This document shows positions 18,905-26,265 of a stretch of 64,000 bases of DNA, in pieces. The stretch's first letter is position 1. Each line of letters opens with the position of its first letter. A program made the translations under genes and the position numbers. This stretch comes from Paraburkholderia caribensis. Lineage in GTDB: Bacteria > Pseudomonadota > Gammaproteobacteria > Burkholderiales > Burkholderiaceae. The DNA is taken from assembly GCF_002902945.1 (NCBI RefSeq), contig NZ_CP026101.1, positions 1,116,001 through 1,180,000 on the forward strand. Reading direction: 5' to 3'. Below the pieces are notes generated by a model, which worked only from the letters and a program-made list of their open reading frames with translations, made no database searches and was not told the DNA's origin.

Positions 18905-20156
18905 CGTGAATCAGGCGCACGATGCGCCACCCGCCTCGCCGCCCCGGCCGATATGGCGCGCCGCGTTGCCGTGGGCCGCGCTCGCGGCGCTGCTCGTCGT
19001 CCCGCCGTGCCTGTCGACGCAAAGCTGGCTCGTCGCCTGGCTCGCGCAGACGGCCGCGATGATCGTGTTCGCGCTGTCGTACAACCTGCTGCTCGGCGGC
19101 GCGGGTCTGCTGTCGTTCGGGCATGCGGCTTCATCGGGGATCGGCGCATTGATCGCCGCGCATCTGTTCAATCGCGTCGGCGTGCCGTTACCGCTGCTGC
19201 CGTTGGCGGGCGGCATCGGCGGCGCGCTGTTCGGCGCGTCGTATGGCCTCGTTGCGACGCGTCGCGCGGGCACCGCATTCGCGATGATCACACTCGGCAT
19301 CGGCGAACTCGTCGCGGCTGCTGCGTGGACCTTGCCCGACTGGTTCGGCGGCGAAGCGGGCGTCGCGATCGACCGCACGACGGGCGTCGCGGTGCCGGGC
19401 CTGACGTTCGGACCTGCGCGCGAGGCCTACGCGCTGATTGCGTTGTGGTGCGCGCTCGCCGTGATGGCGATGCGCCTGCTGTCGCGCACGCCTTTCATGC
19501 GGCTCGCGAATGCCGTACGCGACAACCCGGTCCGGGCGGCGGCCATCGGCTGTTTTGCGCGCCGCGTGCGTTATGAGGTCGTCGTGTGGTCGTCGTTTTT
19601 TGCGGGCATTGCGGGGACGCTCGGGCTGATCAATGTCGAACTGGTATCGACGGAAAGCGTCGGCATGCTGCGCTCGGGTTCGGTGCTGATCGCGACGGTG
19701 ATCGGCGGAAGCGGGGCGTTTTTCGGGCCGGTGGCGGGCGCCGTCGTGCTGACGTTTTTCAGTGTCGTCGTGGCGGGCGCGACGCGCGCGTGGCTGCTGT
19801 ATCTCGGGCTGTTCTTCGTGGTCGTGGTGGTGTGCGCACCCGATGGCATCGCGGGATGGATGCGGCGTCAAACCGCACGCATGTCACGCGATGGCTGGCG
19901 CGCGTTTCTGCCGTGGTTGGCTTGCCGGATGACGGGCGCAGGCGCGTGGTCGCTTGCCGTCGTGCTGGCCGTGCAATGGGCGTACGGGCAACGCTTCGGC
20001 ACCGAAGAACGTGCGAGCTTCTTCACGACGATCGCTCCCCTATGGCTCGCGGCATCCATGCTGTGCCTCGCCGCGATCGGCTGGCTGACGATGCGCGTGG
20101 CTGCGCGCATGGACGGAAAGCACGACGCCCGGGCGCGCGCGGAGGTGGGCGAATGA
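18897..20156 (+). CDS. livM: Branched-chain amino acid type ABC transporter permease (LivM) with C-terminal extension
   Basis: A 419-residue permease starting at 18897 inside the end of livH. The family core contains ALSYNLLLGGAGLLSFGHAA, AFAMITLGIGELV, and a final TVIGGSGAFFGPVAGAVVLTF, usual for LivM. Most LivM proteins end soon after this last element. Here about 90 more residues follow (from RRQTARMSRDGW), with two extra hydrophobic segments, GAGAWSLAVVLAVQWAYG and PLWLAASMLCLAAIGWLTM. The reading frame continues without a break, so the tail is part of the protein rather than a frameshift. Its function is unknown. The stop overlaps the livG start (ATGA). Confidence 0.9.
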   Translation: MRDVNQAHDAPPASPPRPIWRAALPWAALAALLVVPPCLSTQSWLVAWLAQTAAMIVFALSYNLLLGGAGLLSFGHAASSGIGALIAAHLFNRVGVPLPLLPLAGGIGGALFGASYGLVATRRAGTAFAMITLGIGELVAAAAWTLPDWFGGEAGVAIDRTTGVAVPGLTFGPAREAYALIALWCALAVMAMRLLSRTPFMRLANAVRDNPVRAAAIGCFARRVRYEVVVWSSFFAGIAGTLGLINVELVSTESVGMLRSGSVLIATVIGGSGAFFGPVAGAVVLTFFSVVVAGATRAWLLYLGLFFVVVVVCAPDGIAGWMRRQTARMSRDGWRAFLPWLACRMTGAGAWSLAVVLAVQWAYGQRFGTEERASFFTTIAPLWLAASMLCLAAIGWLTMRVAARMDGKHDARARAEVGE

Positions 20157-20923
20157 TTCCTGCCATCGCCGTGCGACGTCTCGACAAGCGCTTTGGCGCA
20201 ACGCGCATCCTGCGCGGCGTCGATCTGATGGTGGAGCCGCACGAACGTCACGCGCTGATCGGTCCGAACGGTGCGGGCAAATCGACGCTCTTCAATCTGA
20301 TCGCGGGCGCGGCGCGGCCGAGCGCGGGCCGCATCGAACTGTATGGCGCGGACATTACGCGTCTTGCGCCTGCCGCGATCTGCCGTCGCGGACTCGCACG
20401 CAGTTTTCAGACGACGAGTTTCTTCGCGAAGCTCAGCGTGTTGGACAACTTGCGCTGTGCCGCGCAGATCGCGAATCGCGACCGCATGCATTGGTGGCAG
20501 CGCTACACCGCGACGCGCGAGGGTGACGAGCACGCCGAGCAGGTGCTGGACGCCGTCGGCCTGGGCGAACGGCGCGACGTGATCGCGGGCACGCTGAGTT
20601 ATGCGGACCAACGCGCGCTCGATCTTGGACTGGCGCTGGCGAGCGGCGCGCATACGCTGTTGCTCGACGAACCGACGGCGGGCATGAACCGCGCCGAGGC
20701 GGCGCGCGCGGTCGAACTGATCCGCGCGGCGACGGCGGGCCGCACGCTGCTGATGGTCGAGCACGACATGGACGTGGTGTTCGGTCTCGCGGATCGGATC
20801 AGTGTGCTCGTGCGAGGCGAGGTGATTGCGACGGGCACGCCGGACGCGATTCGCGCCAATCCCGCCGTGCGCGCGGCGTACCTGGGCGATATCGGCGACG
20901 CCGAGCGGGGAGGGGGGCGATGA
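20153..20923 (+). CDS. livG: ABC transporter ATP-binding protein (LivG)
   Basis: A 256-residue ATPase subunit. Walker A is canonical (GPNGAGKST, residues 37-45, Lys43). Walker B is LLLDEPTAGM. The signature region reads LSYADQR at 148-154, where LivG proteins normally have a glycine at the fourth position (as in LxYGxQR); here it is Ala151. LivG-type features include GLARSFQTTSFFAKLSVLDNL and the C-terminal IATGTPDAIRANPAVRAAYLGD. It would pair with LivF in the cytoplasm to power import. It overlaps both livM (ATGA) and livF (ATGA), indicating translational coupling. Confidence 0.93.
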   Translation: MIPAIAVRRLDKRFGATRILRGVDLMVEPHERHALIGPNGAGKSTLFNLIAGAARPSAGRIELYGADITRLAPAAICRRGLARSFQTTSFFAKLSVLDNLRCAAQIANRDRMHWWQRYTATREGDEHAEQVLDAVGLGERRDVIAGTLSYADQRALDLGLALASGAHTLLLDEPTAGMNRAEAARAVELIRAATAGRTLLMVEHDMDVVFGLADRISVLVRGEVIATGTPDAIRANPAVRAAYLGDIGDAERGGGR

Positions 20924-21657
20924 GTCCGTTGCTGGAAATTCGCGATCTGCGCGCGTGGTACGGCGCGAGCCAGGTGCTGCACGGCGTGGATCTGCGTATC
21001 GAAGCGGGCGAAGCCGTCGCGCTCGCGGGGCGCAACGGCTCGGGCCGCTCGACGCTGGCGAAGGCGATCATGGGGTTCGTGCGCACGCAGGGCGTGATCC
21101 GTTTCGCTGGACAGTCGCTGGAGGGGCGGCGTGCGTTCGAGATCGCGCGGCTCGGAATCGGCTATGTGGCTGAACAGCGCGATGTATTTCCGACACTGAC
21201 GGTGCATGAGAACCTGCAACTGGGCCTCAAGCCGCGTAACGGCGGACGCGCCGCGCGCTTCACGCTGGACGACGCGCATACGCTTTTTCCCGTGCTGCGC
21301 GAACGCGCGCGCACGAAGGCAGGTGCGTTGTCGGGCGGCGAGCAGCAGATGCTTTCGGTGGCGCGTGCGTTGCTGGGCGATCCGGATCTCGTCGTGATCG
21401 ACGAGCCGACGGAAGGGCTCGCGGGGCAGGTCGTTGGACAGCTTGCAGCGGCTTTGATGGTGTTGCGGGAGCGTGGTGTTGCGATGCTGTTGATCGAGCA
21501 GCGGCTCGTGATCGCTGATCGGGTTGCGAGCCGTGTTGCTGTGATGGGGCATGGGGAGGTTGTGTTTGACGGGGCGATGGAGGTGTTCCGTGCGCGGCCG
21601 GATGTGGTGGATGAGTGGCTAGGGGTGAGTGTTGGCATTCGCGGTTTGGCTTCGTGA
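20920..21657 (+). CDS. livF: ABC transporter ATP-binding protein (LivF) with altered Walker A
   Basis: A 245-residue ATPase subunit of LivF type (LEIRDLRAWYGASQVLHGVDL, GIGYVAEQRDVFPTLTVHENL). The signature LSGGEQQ at residues 137-143 and Walker B LVVIDEPTEGL are normal. The Walker A loop reads GRNGSGRST at 37-45, so the nearly invariant phosphate-binding lysine is Arg43; the codon is CGC at 21046-21048. This should weaken ATP hydrolysis at that site. It is the last gene of the overlapping liv operon and is followed by repeat element A. The assignment is sure; whether the Arg is tolerated is not known. Confidence 0.93.
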   Translation: MSPLLEIRDLRAWYGASQVLHGVDLRIEAGEAVALAGRNGSGRSTLAKAIMGFVRTQGVIRFAGQSLEGRRAFEIARLGIGYVAEQRDVFPTLTVHENLQLGLKPRNGGRAARFTLDDAHTLFPVLRERARTKAGALSGGEQQMLSVARALLGDPDLVVIDEPTEGLAGQVVGQLAAALMVLRERGVAMLLIEQRLVIADRVASRVAVMGHGEVVFDGAMEVFRARPDVVDEWLGVSVGIRGLAS

Positions 21658-21706
21658 TTCATGCTCTTTGGGGTTTGCGTTTGCGCTGGCATCCGCGGTT
21701 TTGGGT

Positions 21707-22376
21707 TTTGCGCTGGCATCCGCGAATTGTTAGCGTGCTTCACGCGTCGCCCCTGTGCGGGGCGGCACCTACTTTTCTTTGCCGCCGCAAAGAAAAGTAG
21801 GCAAAAGAAAGCGGCTCACACCGCCAATTCTTGACGTTTGCCCACGGGCCCCCAACGTCCCCACACTTCACACACCAGTGGCCCTGGTTGGTGCCCGTTG
21901 CCAGCGCTTCGAACAATCGCCTCACCCTCTTCATGCACCCGTACAAAGGCCAGCGGCAGCGAATGATATGGGCCGCCCAGGTGGCAAACTGTGTGTAGGT
22001 CGTCGCGCCGTATAACCTGGCGCTCCTACATGGAGGTATGCGCGTGCTATCGGTCCGAAGTGAAGCGTGTGAAGCACTGAGGGCCTACACACAGTTTGCC
22101 ACCTGGGCGGCCGTGGATTGTCTGGCGCGGCATGCTGTGCTGCGGGTGCGTGAAGTGGGTGAGGCGCACGGCAAGAGCGCTTGCAATGAACACGAATGAC
22201 GTGATTGCCGTGTGAAGCGTAAGAACCTTTGGGGGCCCTCAGGCAAGAACTAGCACTGGCGGTGTGAGCCGCTTTCTTTTGCCTACTTTTCTTTGCGGCG
22301 GCAAAGAAAAGTAGGTGCCGCCCCGCACAGGGGCGACGCGTGAAGCAAGCTAACGAATCGCGGATGCCAGCGCAAA
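21707..22376. repeat. Nested inverted-repeat element A
   Basis: A 670-bp non-coding element. Outer arms of 120 bases (21707-21826 and 22257-22376) are imperfect reverse complements of each other. Each arm contains a hairpin CTACTTTTCTTTGC/GCAAAGAAAAGTAG (left copy 21769-21800). Inside are 28-base arms, 21971-21998 and 22084-22111, exact reverse complements, around an 85-base core. The outer end reads TTTGCGCTGGCATCCGCG and is repeated once more on the left. Short open frames in it are by-products of the repeat. It fills the gap between convergent livF and iolB. Related copies are at 35.3, 45.3 and 49.5 kb. Confidence 0.9.
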
Positions 22377-22465
22377 GGCTAAAACACCAAACCTTGACGC
22401 ATGAAGCACGAAGGCATAGCGCGGAAGCCAGCGCACAGCAAAAGCAAAGCAATCCACGCCCAAGT

Positions 22466-22582
22466 GTCAAAGACAAAAGTCAAAGACAAAGGTCAAAGAC
22501 AAAGGTCAAAGACAAAGGTCAAAGACAAAAGTCAAAGACAAAAGTCAAAGACAAAAGTCAAAGACAAAAGTCAAAGACAAAA
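22466..22582. repeat. 13-bp tandem repeat, nine units
   Basis: The unit GTCAAAGACAAA(A/G) is repeated nine times without interruption, ending two bases before the iolB stop codon. A length-variable array of this sort could slip during replication. On the iolB strand it reads as a T-rich run directly after the stop. Confidence 0.92.
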
Positions 22583-22584
22583 AA

Positions 22585-23391
22585 TCACCCCTTCGAATCC
22601 CGCTCAACAATCCACTCATGCCGGGGATCATTCTTGAAATGCCACGTACGTGTAGGCCCGGCCATGACATTAAGATAATAAGAGTCATACCCATAAGGCA
22701 CGACGACAGGATGATACCCACGCGGCACCATCACGACATCGTGATCCTCAACCGCGAGAGACTCATCGATATCCCGCTCATCGGTATACACGCGTTGAAA
22801 CGCAAACCCTTGCGGCGGACTAAGCCGATGATAATAAGTCTCTTCAAGAAAGCTTTCCGCAGGAATATTGTTGGTATCGTGCTTATGCGGCGGATAGCTG
22901 GACGAATGCCCACCCGGTGTGCGCACCTCGACAACCAGCAGCGACTCAGCAGGCTCAGTCTGCGGAAGAATATCGCAAACATACCGCGTATTCGCGCCCT
23001 TACCGCGCACGGACCGCTTCATCTGAGAAGACTCGATCAGCCGCGCAGGATACTCGCCCCTGGCAGGCGCACTGGCCACACCCACCTCCGCGCGCCGATT
23101 GGCACGAACAGTCGCCCGCACACCAGGCGGCAAATAAACCGCCACAGGCGCGCTGTCCTCGAATACGCTGTCACGCGAGCCAAGCGCCGTCCACGTCTGC
23201 GCATCCGTTTCGATATCGACGGCACCCGCCATCACGACAATACACACTTCGCGCGACGCTTCCAGCACGTGCACGACCTCGTTCGCTTCCATCCGGTAAG
23301 CGGCGAAGCCAACATATTTCCAGCCCGCTGATTCGGGCGTCACGCGCGCGATCGTCTGGCCTTCGCGCTGCGCCTTCACGAGCAAACTCAT
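22585..23391 (-). CDS. iolB: 5-deoxy-glucuronate isomerase
   Basis: A 268-residue bicupin enzyme converting 5-deoxy-D-glucuronate to 5-dehydro-2-deoxy-D-gluconate in myo-inositol breakdown. Characteristic stretches are GWKYVGFAAYRM near the N-terminus, RTPGGHSSSYPPHKHD with the metal-binding histidines, LEETYYHRLSPPQGFAFQRVYTD, and HDVVMVPRGYHPVVVPYGYDSYYLNVMAGP. Length is normal. Its ATG overlaps the iolE stop (ATGA), so it is the last gene of the leftward inositol operon. Nothing appears damaged. Confidence 0.96.
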   Translation of the reverse strand: MSLLVKAQREGQTIARVTPESAGWKYVGFAAYRMEANEVVHVLEASREVCIVVMAGAVDIETDAQTWTALGSRDSVFEDSAPVAVYLPPGVRATVRANRRAEVGVASAPARGEYPARLIESSQMKRSVRGKGANTRYVCDILPQTEPAESLLVVEVRTPGGHSSSYPPHKHDTNNIPAESFLEETYYHRLSPPQGFAFQRVYTDERDIDESLAVEDHDVVMVPRGYHPVVVPYGYDSYYLNVMAGPTRTWHFKNDPRHEWIVERDSKG

Positions 23392-24308
23392 GCTGCCTCC
23401 TGTGCGACATCGAGCGGTGCATCGACGAGCGTGCGTAGCGTGCGATAACCCTTCTGCGCATAAGCATACGACGGCGCGACGGCCGGGTCCTGCTCCGCCT
23501 CGACCACCAGCCAGCCGCGATAACCGTGACGCTTCAACGTATCGATGATCGCGGAAAAATCGACGGCGCCGTCGCCGGGCACCGTGAACGCGCCCGCAAT
23601 CACCGCGTCGAGAAAGCTCCAGTTGCGATTGCGCGCGAGCTTCATCACGGCAGGGCGCACGTCCTTGCAATGCACGTGACACACACGGCCGACATGCCGG
23701 TTGAGCACCGCCAGCGCGTCGCCGCCCGCAAACGTAATGTGTCCTGCGTCGAACAGCAGGCCGACGTCGTCGCTAGTCAACGCCATCAGACGGTCGACGT
23801 CGGCGGGCGTTTCGACATACGCACCCATGTGATGGTGATACGCGACGCGCACGCCCTTGCTCAACGTATAGCGCGCAAACTCATTCAGGCGTCTTGCGTA
23901 CGTGCTCCATTGCACATCGGTGAAAAAGCGCGGCCTTTGATAAAGCGGCAACGGCGAGCCCTGAATCGTGTTGTGCACTTCGCCGTAGACCATCACCGTC
24001 GCGCCGTTCTTCGCGAGCAGTTCCAGATGCGAATCGGCGGCCTTGCACTCGTCCTCGATGCTGCGGCTGAAATCCGCGAGCCGCCCCGAATACCACCCGG
24101 ACACGAGCGACAAATCATACTGTTTGAACAGCGCCTTCAACGCCTCGGGCTCGCGCGGAAACTTGTTCCCAAGCTCGAACCCCTGATAACCGATCTCGCG
24201 TCCTTCCGTGAGCGCGACGTCGAGCGGCGTCTCGCCGCCGAGCGACGGCAGATCGTCGTTCATCCACGACAGCGGATTGATGCCGATGCGTACTTCGAAC
24301 TGACTCAT
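23388..24308 (-). CDS. iolE: myo-inosose-2 dehydratase
   Basis: A 306-residue TIM-barrel enzyme that removes water from scyllo-inosose (2-keto-myo-inositol) to give the trihydroxycyclohexanedione. It begins FEVRIGINPLSWMNDDLPSLGG, the family opening. Metal-binding strands are recognisable: MVYGEVHNT, VAYHHHMGAYVE, LLFDAGHITFAGGD, and RGWLVVEAEQDP. It shares the xylose-isomerase-like fold of sugar-phosphate isomerases. Ten bases separate its start from the iolD stop and it overlaps iolB by four bases, placing it firmly in the operon. Confidence 0.96.
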   Translation of the reverse strand: MSQFEVRIGINPLSWMNDDLPSLGGETPLDVALTEGREIGYQGFELGNKFPREPEALKALFKQYDLSLVSGWYSGRLADFSRSIEDECKAADSHLELLAKNGATVMVYGEVHNTIQGSPLPLYQRPRFFTDVQWSTYARRLNEFARYTLSKGVRVAYHHHMGAYVETPADVDRLMALTSDDVGLLFDAGHITFAGGDALAVLNRHVGRVCHVHCKDVRPAVMKLARNRNWSFLDAVIAGAFTVPGDGAVDFSAIIDTLKRHGYRGWLVVEAEQDPAVAPSYAYAQKGYRTLRTLVDAPLDVAQEAA

Positions 24309-24318
24309 GTGCGCTTCC

Positions 24319-26265
24319 TCACTCGTTGTCTTTGCCACGCGCGCTGATATGCGCTTCGTAATCGGCGCGCGCCTTGCGCACGCCTTCGCGCTGCGACACC
24401 TCCGGCACGGCGACTTCCCACCACCAGCCTCCTTCGTCCGTGGTGCGGGCGGCGTCGGTGTCGATGCAGACCAGGTACGTGCGGTCCGCAGCGCGAGCGC
24501 GCTGCATCGCCGCTTCGAGTTCCTGCACGTTCGCAACGTGCTCGGCCTGCGCACCCATCGCGCGCGCGTGCGCCGCGAAGTCGATATGCGGCGCACCAGG
24601 CGCGCCTTGCACGCAGTCGTCGAACATGTTGTTGAACGGCGCGCCGCCGCAGGCCTGCTGCAAGCGGTTGATGCAGCCATAGCCGCGATTGTCGAGCACG
24701 ACGACGATCAGCTTCGCGCCCAGCATCACGGAGGTGGCGATCTCGCTGTTCATCATCAGATAGCTGCCGTCGCCGACCATCACGATCACTTCGCGCTCGG
24801 GCCGCGCAAGCTTGGCGCCGAGTCCGCCCGCGATCTCGTAGCCCATGCACGAATAGCCGTACTCGACGTGATAGGCACCCGGACGTCCGGCGCGCCATAG
24901 CTTGTGCAGTTCGGCGGGCAGCGTGCCCGCCGCGCAGACCACGATGTCGTCCGTCGTGGAGCGCGTGCTCGATCGCTGCACCGCGCCGATCACGTCGGCG
25001 TCGTAGGGAAGGACGCGCTTGCCTGCCACGTCTTGCGGTGCGTGCGTGAGCTTCTGCACGATGTCGCGCCATTCGCCTGCGCGCTGCTGCGCACGCGAGG
25101 TCCACGCCGCATCCGCCCGCCAGCCTTCCAGGCGCGACGACAACGCATCGAGCGCGAGCCGCGCATCGGCCTGCACGATGCAGCCGCGATGCTTGATGGC
25201 GTCGAACGCATTCGCGTTGATGCCGATCACCTGCGCCTGCGTGAAGAGCGTATTCGAGCCCGTCGTGAAGTCCTGCAGACGCGTGCCGACGGCGAGCACG
25301 CAATCGGCGTCGTGGGCGATGTCATTTGCGCCGGGCGATCCCGTCACGCCGAGCGAGCCGAGATTCAACGGATCGTCCCACGCGAGCGCGCTCTTGCCCG
25401 CCTGCGTCTCCGCAACGGGAATGCCGTATCGCGTCGCGAACGCTTTCAATGCATCCGTCGCACGGCCATAGAGCACGCCGCCGCCGGCGACGATCATCGG
25501 CTGCTTCGCGTTGCGCAGCATCGCCAGCGCTTCGTCGAGTTCATGCTCGACGGGCGCGGGCGCATGCAGCTTCACCACGCGCGGCGCGAAGAAACCGGCC
25601 GGGTAGTCGTACGCGGCGGCCTGCACGTCTTGCGGCATCGCCAGCGTGACGGGACCGCACAGCGCGGCATCCGTCAGCACGCGAATCGCGCGCGGCAAGG
25701 CGTTGAGCAGTTGCGCCGGATGCACGATGCGGTCGAAGTAGCGCGACACGGGCTTGAACGCGTCGTTGGCGGAAATGCCGCCGTCGTGGAAGTCTTCGAC
25801 CTGCTGCAACACCGGGTCCGGCGCGCGGGATACAAAAACGTCGCCGGGCAGCAGCAACACGGGCAAGCGGTTCACATGCGCAAGCGCCGCCGCCGTGACG
25901 AGGTTCGTCGCGCCGGGACCGATCGAGGTCGTCACCGCCATCATCCGCCGCCGGAAGTGCGCTTTCGCGAACGCGATCGCGCTGTGCGCCATCGCCTGTT
26001 CGTTGTGCGCGCGATAAGTCGGCAGTTCGTTTCGATACTGATAGAGCGCCTCGCCGAGGCCCGCGACATTGCCGTGCCCGAAAATCGCGAACACGCCGCC
26101 GAACAGCGGCTCGGTGCCCGTGCCGTCTTCCGTTTCGACGCGTTGCGCGGCGAGATAGCGGACCACGGCCTGCGCGGCCGTCAGACGGATCGTGCCGTCC
26201 GCCGATACCTGCGCCGCCGTTTCAGACGAGGTCGTCACATCGTGATGCAACGCACGTTGGTTCAT
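24319..26265 (-). CDS. iolD: 3D-(3,5/4)-trihydroxycyclohexane-1,2-dione acylhydrolase
   Basis: A 648-residue thiamine-diphosphate enzyme that opens the inositol-derived ring to 5-deoxy-D-glucuronate. The N-terminal domain has PLFGGVFAIFGHGNVAGLGEAL and YRAHNEQAMAHSAIAFAKA, with the ThDP-activating glutamate. The C-terminal domain has the GDG motif VMVGDGSYLMMNSEI followed by VVVLDNRGYGCINRLQ, binding Mg and the diphosphate. Length is typical. The start at 26265 overlaps the iolC stop by four bases (ATGA). Longer in-frame extensions upstream run inside iolC and are rejected. Confidence 0.96.
   Translation of the reverse strand: MNQRALHHDVTTSSETAAQVSADGTIRLTAAQAVVRYLAAQRVETEDGTGTEPLFGGVFAIFGHGNVAGLGEALYQYRNELPTYRAHNEQAMAHSAIAFAKAHFRRRMMAVTTSIGPGATNLVTAAALAHVNRLPVLLLPGDVFVSRAPDPVLQQVEDFHDGGISANDAFKPVSRYFDRIVHPAQLLNALPRAIRVLTDAALCGPVTLAMPQDVQAAAYDYPAGFFAPRVVKLHAPAPVEHELDEALAMLRNAKQPMIVAGGGVLYGRATDALKAFATRYGIPVAETQAGKSALAWDDPLNLGSLGVTGSPGANDIAHDADCVLAVGTRLQDFTTGSNTLFTQAQVIGINANAFDAIKHRGCIVQADARLALDALSSRLEGWRADAAWTSRAQQRAGEWRDIVQKLTHAPQDVAGKRVLPYDADVIGAVQRSSTRSTTDDIVVCAAGTLPAELHKLWRAGRPGAYHVEYGYSCMGYEIAGGLGAKLARPEREVIVMVGDGSYLMMNSEIATSVMLGAKLIVVVLDNRGYGCINRLQQACGGAPFNNMFDDCVQGAPGAPHIDFAAHARAMGAQAEHVANVQELEAAMQRARAADRTYLVCIDTDAARTTDEGGWWWEVAVPEVSQREGVRKARADYEAHISARGKDNE

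Noticed and set aside
21755..22476. Short open frames inside repeat element A (and the same frames in B, C and D)
   Set aside because: They follow the repeat arms in every frame and on both strands, have no ribosome sites, and consist of low-complexity basic peptides. They are by-products of repeated GC-rich DNA.
22466..22582. Possible CRISPR-like array
   Set aside because: The unit is 13 bases with no spacers; it is a simple tandem repeat, and no cas genes are present.
21661..22584. Element A as a known insertion sequence
   Set aside because: The inverted arms resemble terminal repeats, but there is no transposase frame and the arms are far longer and more nested than usual IS ends.
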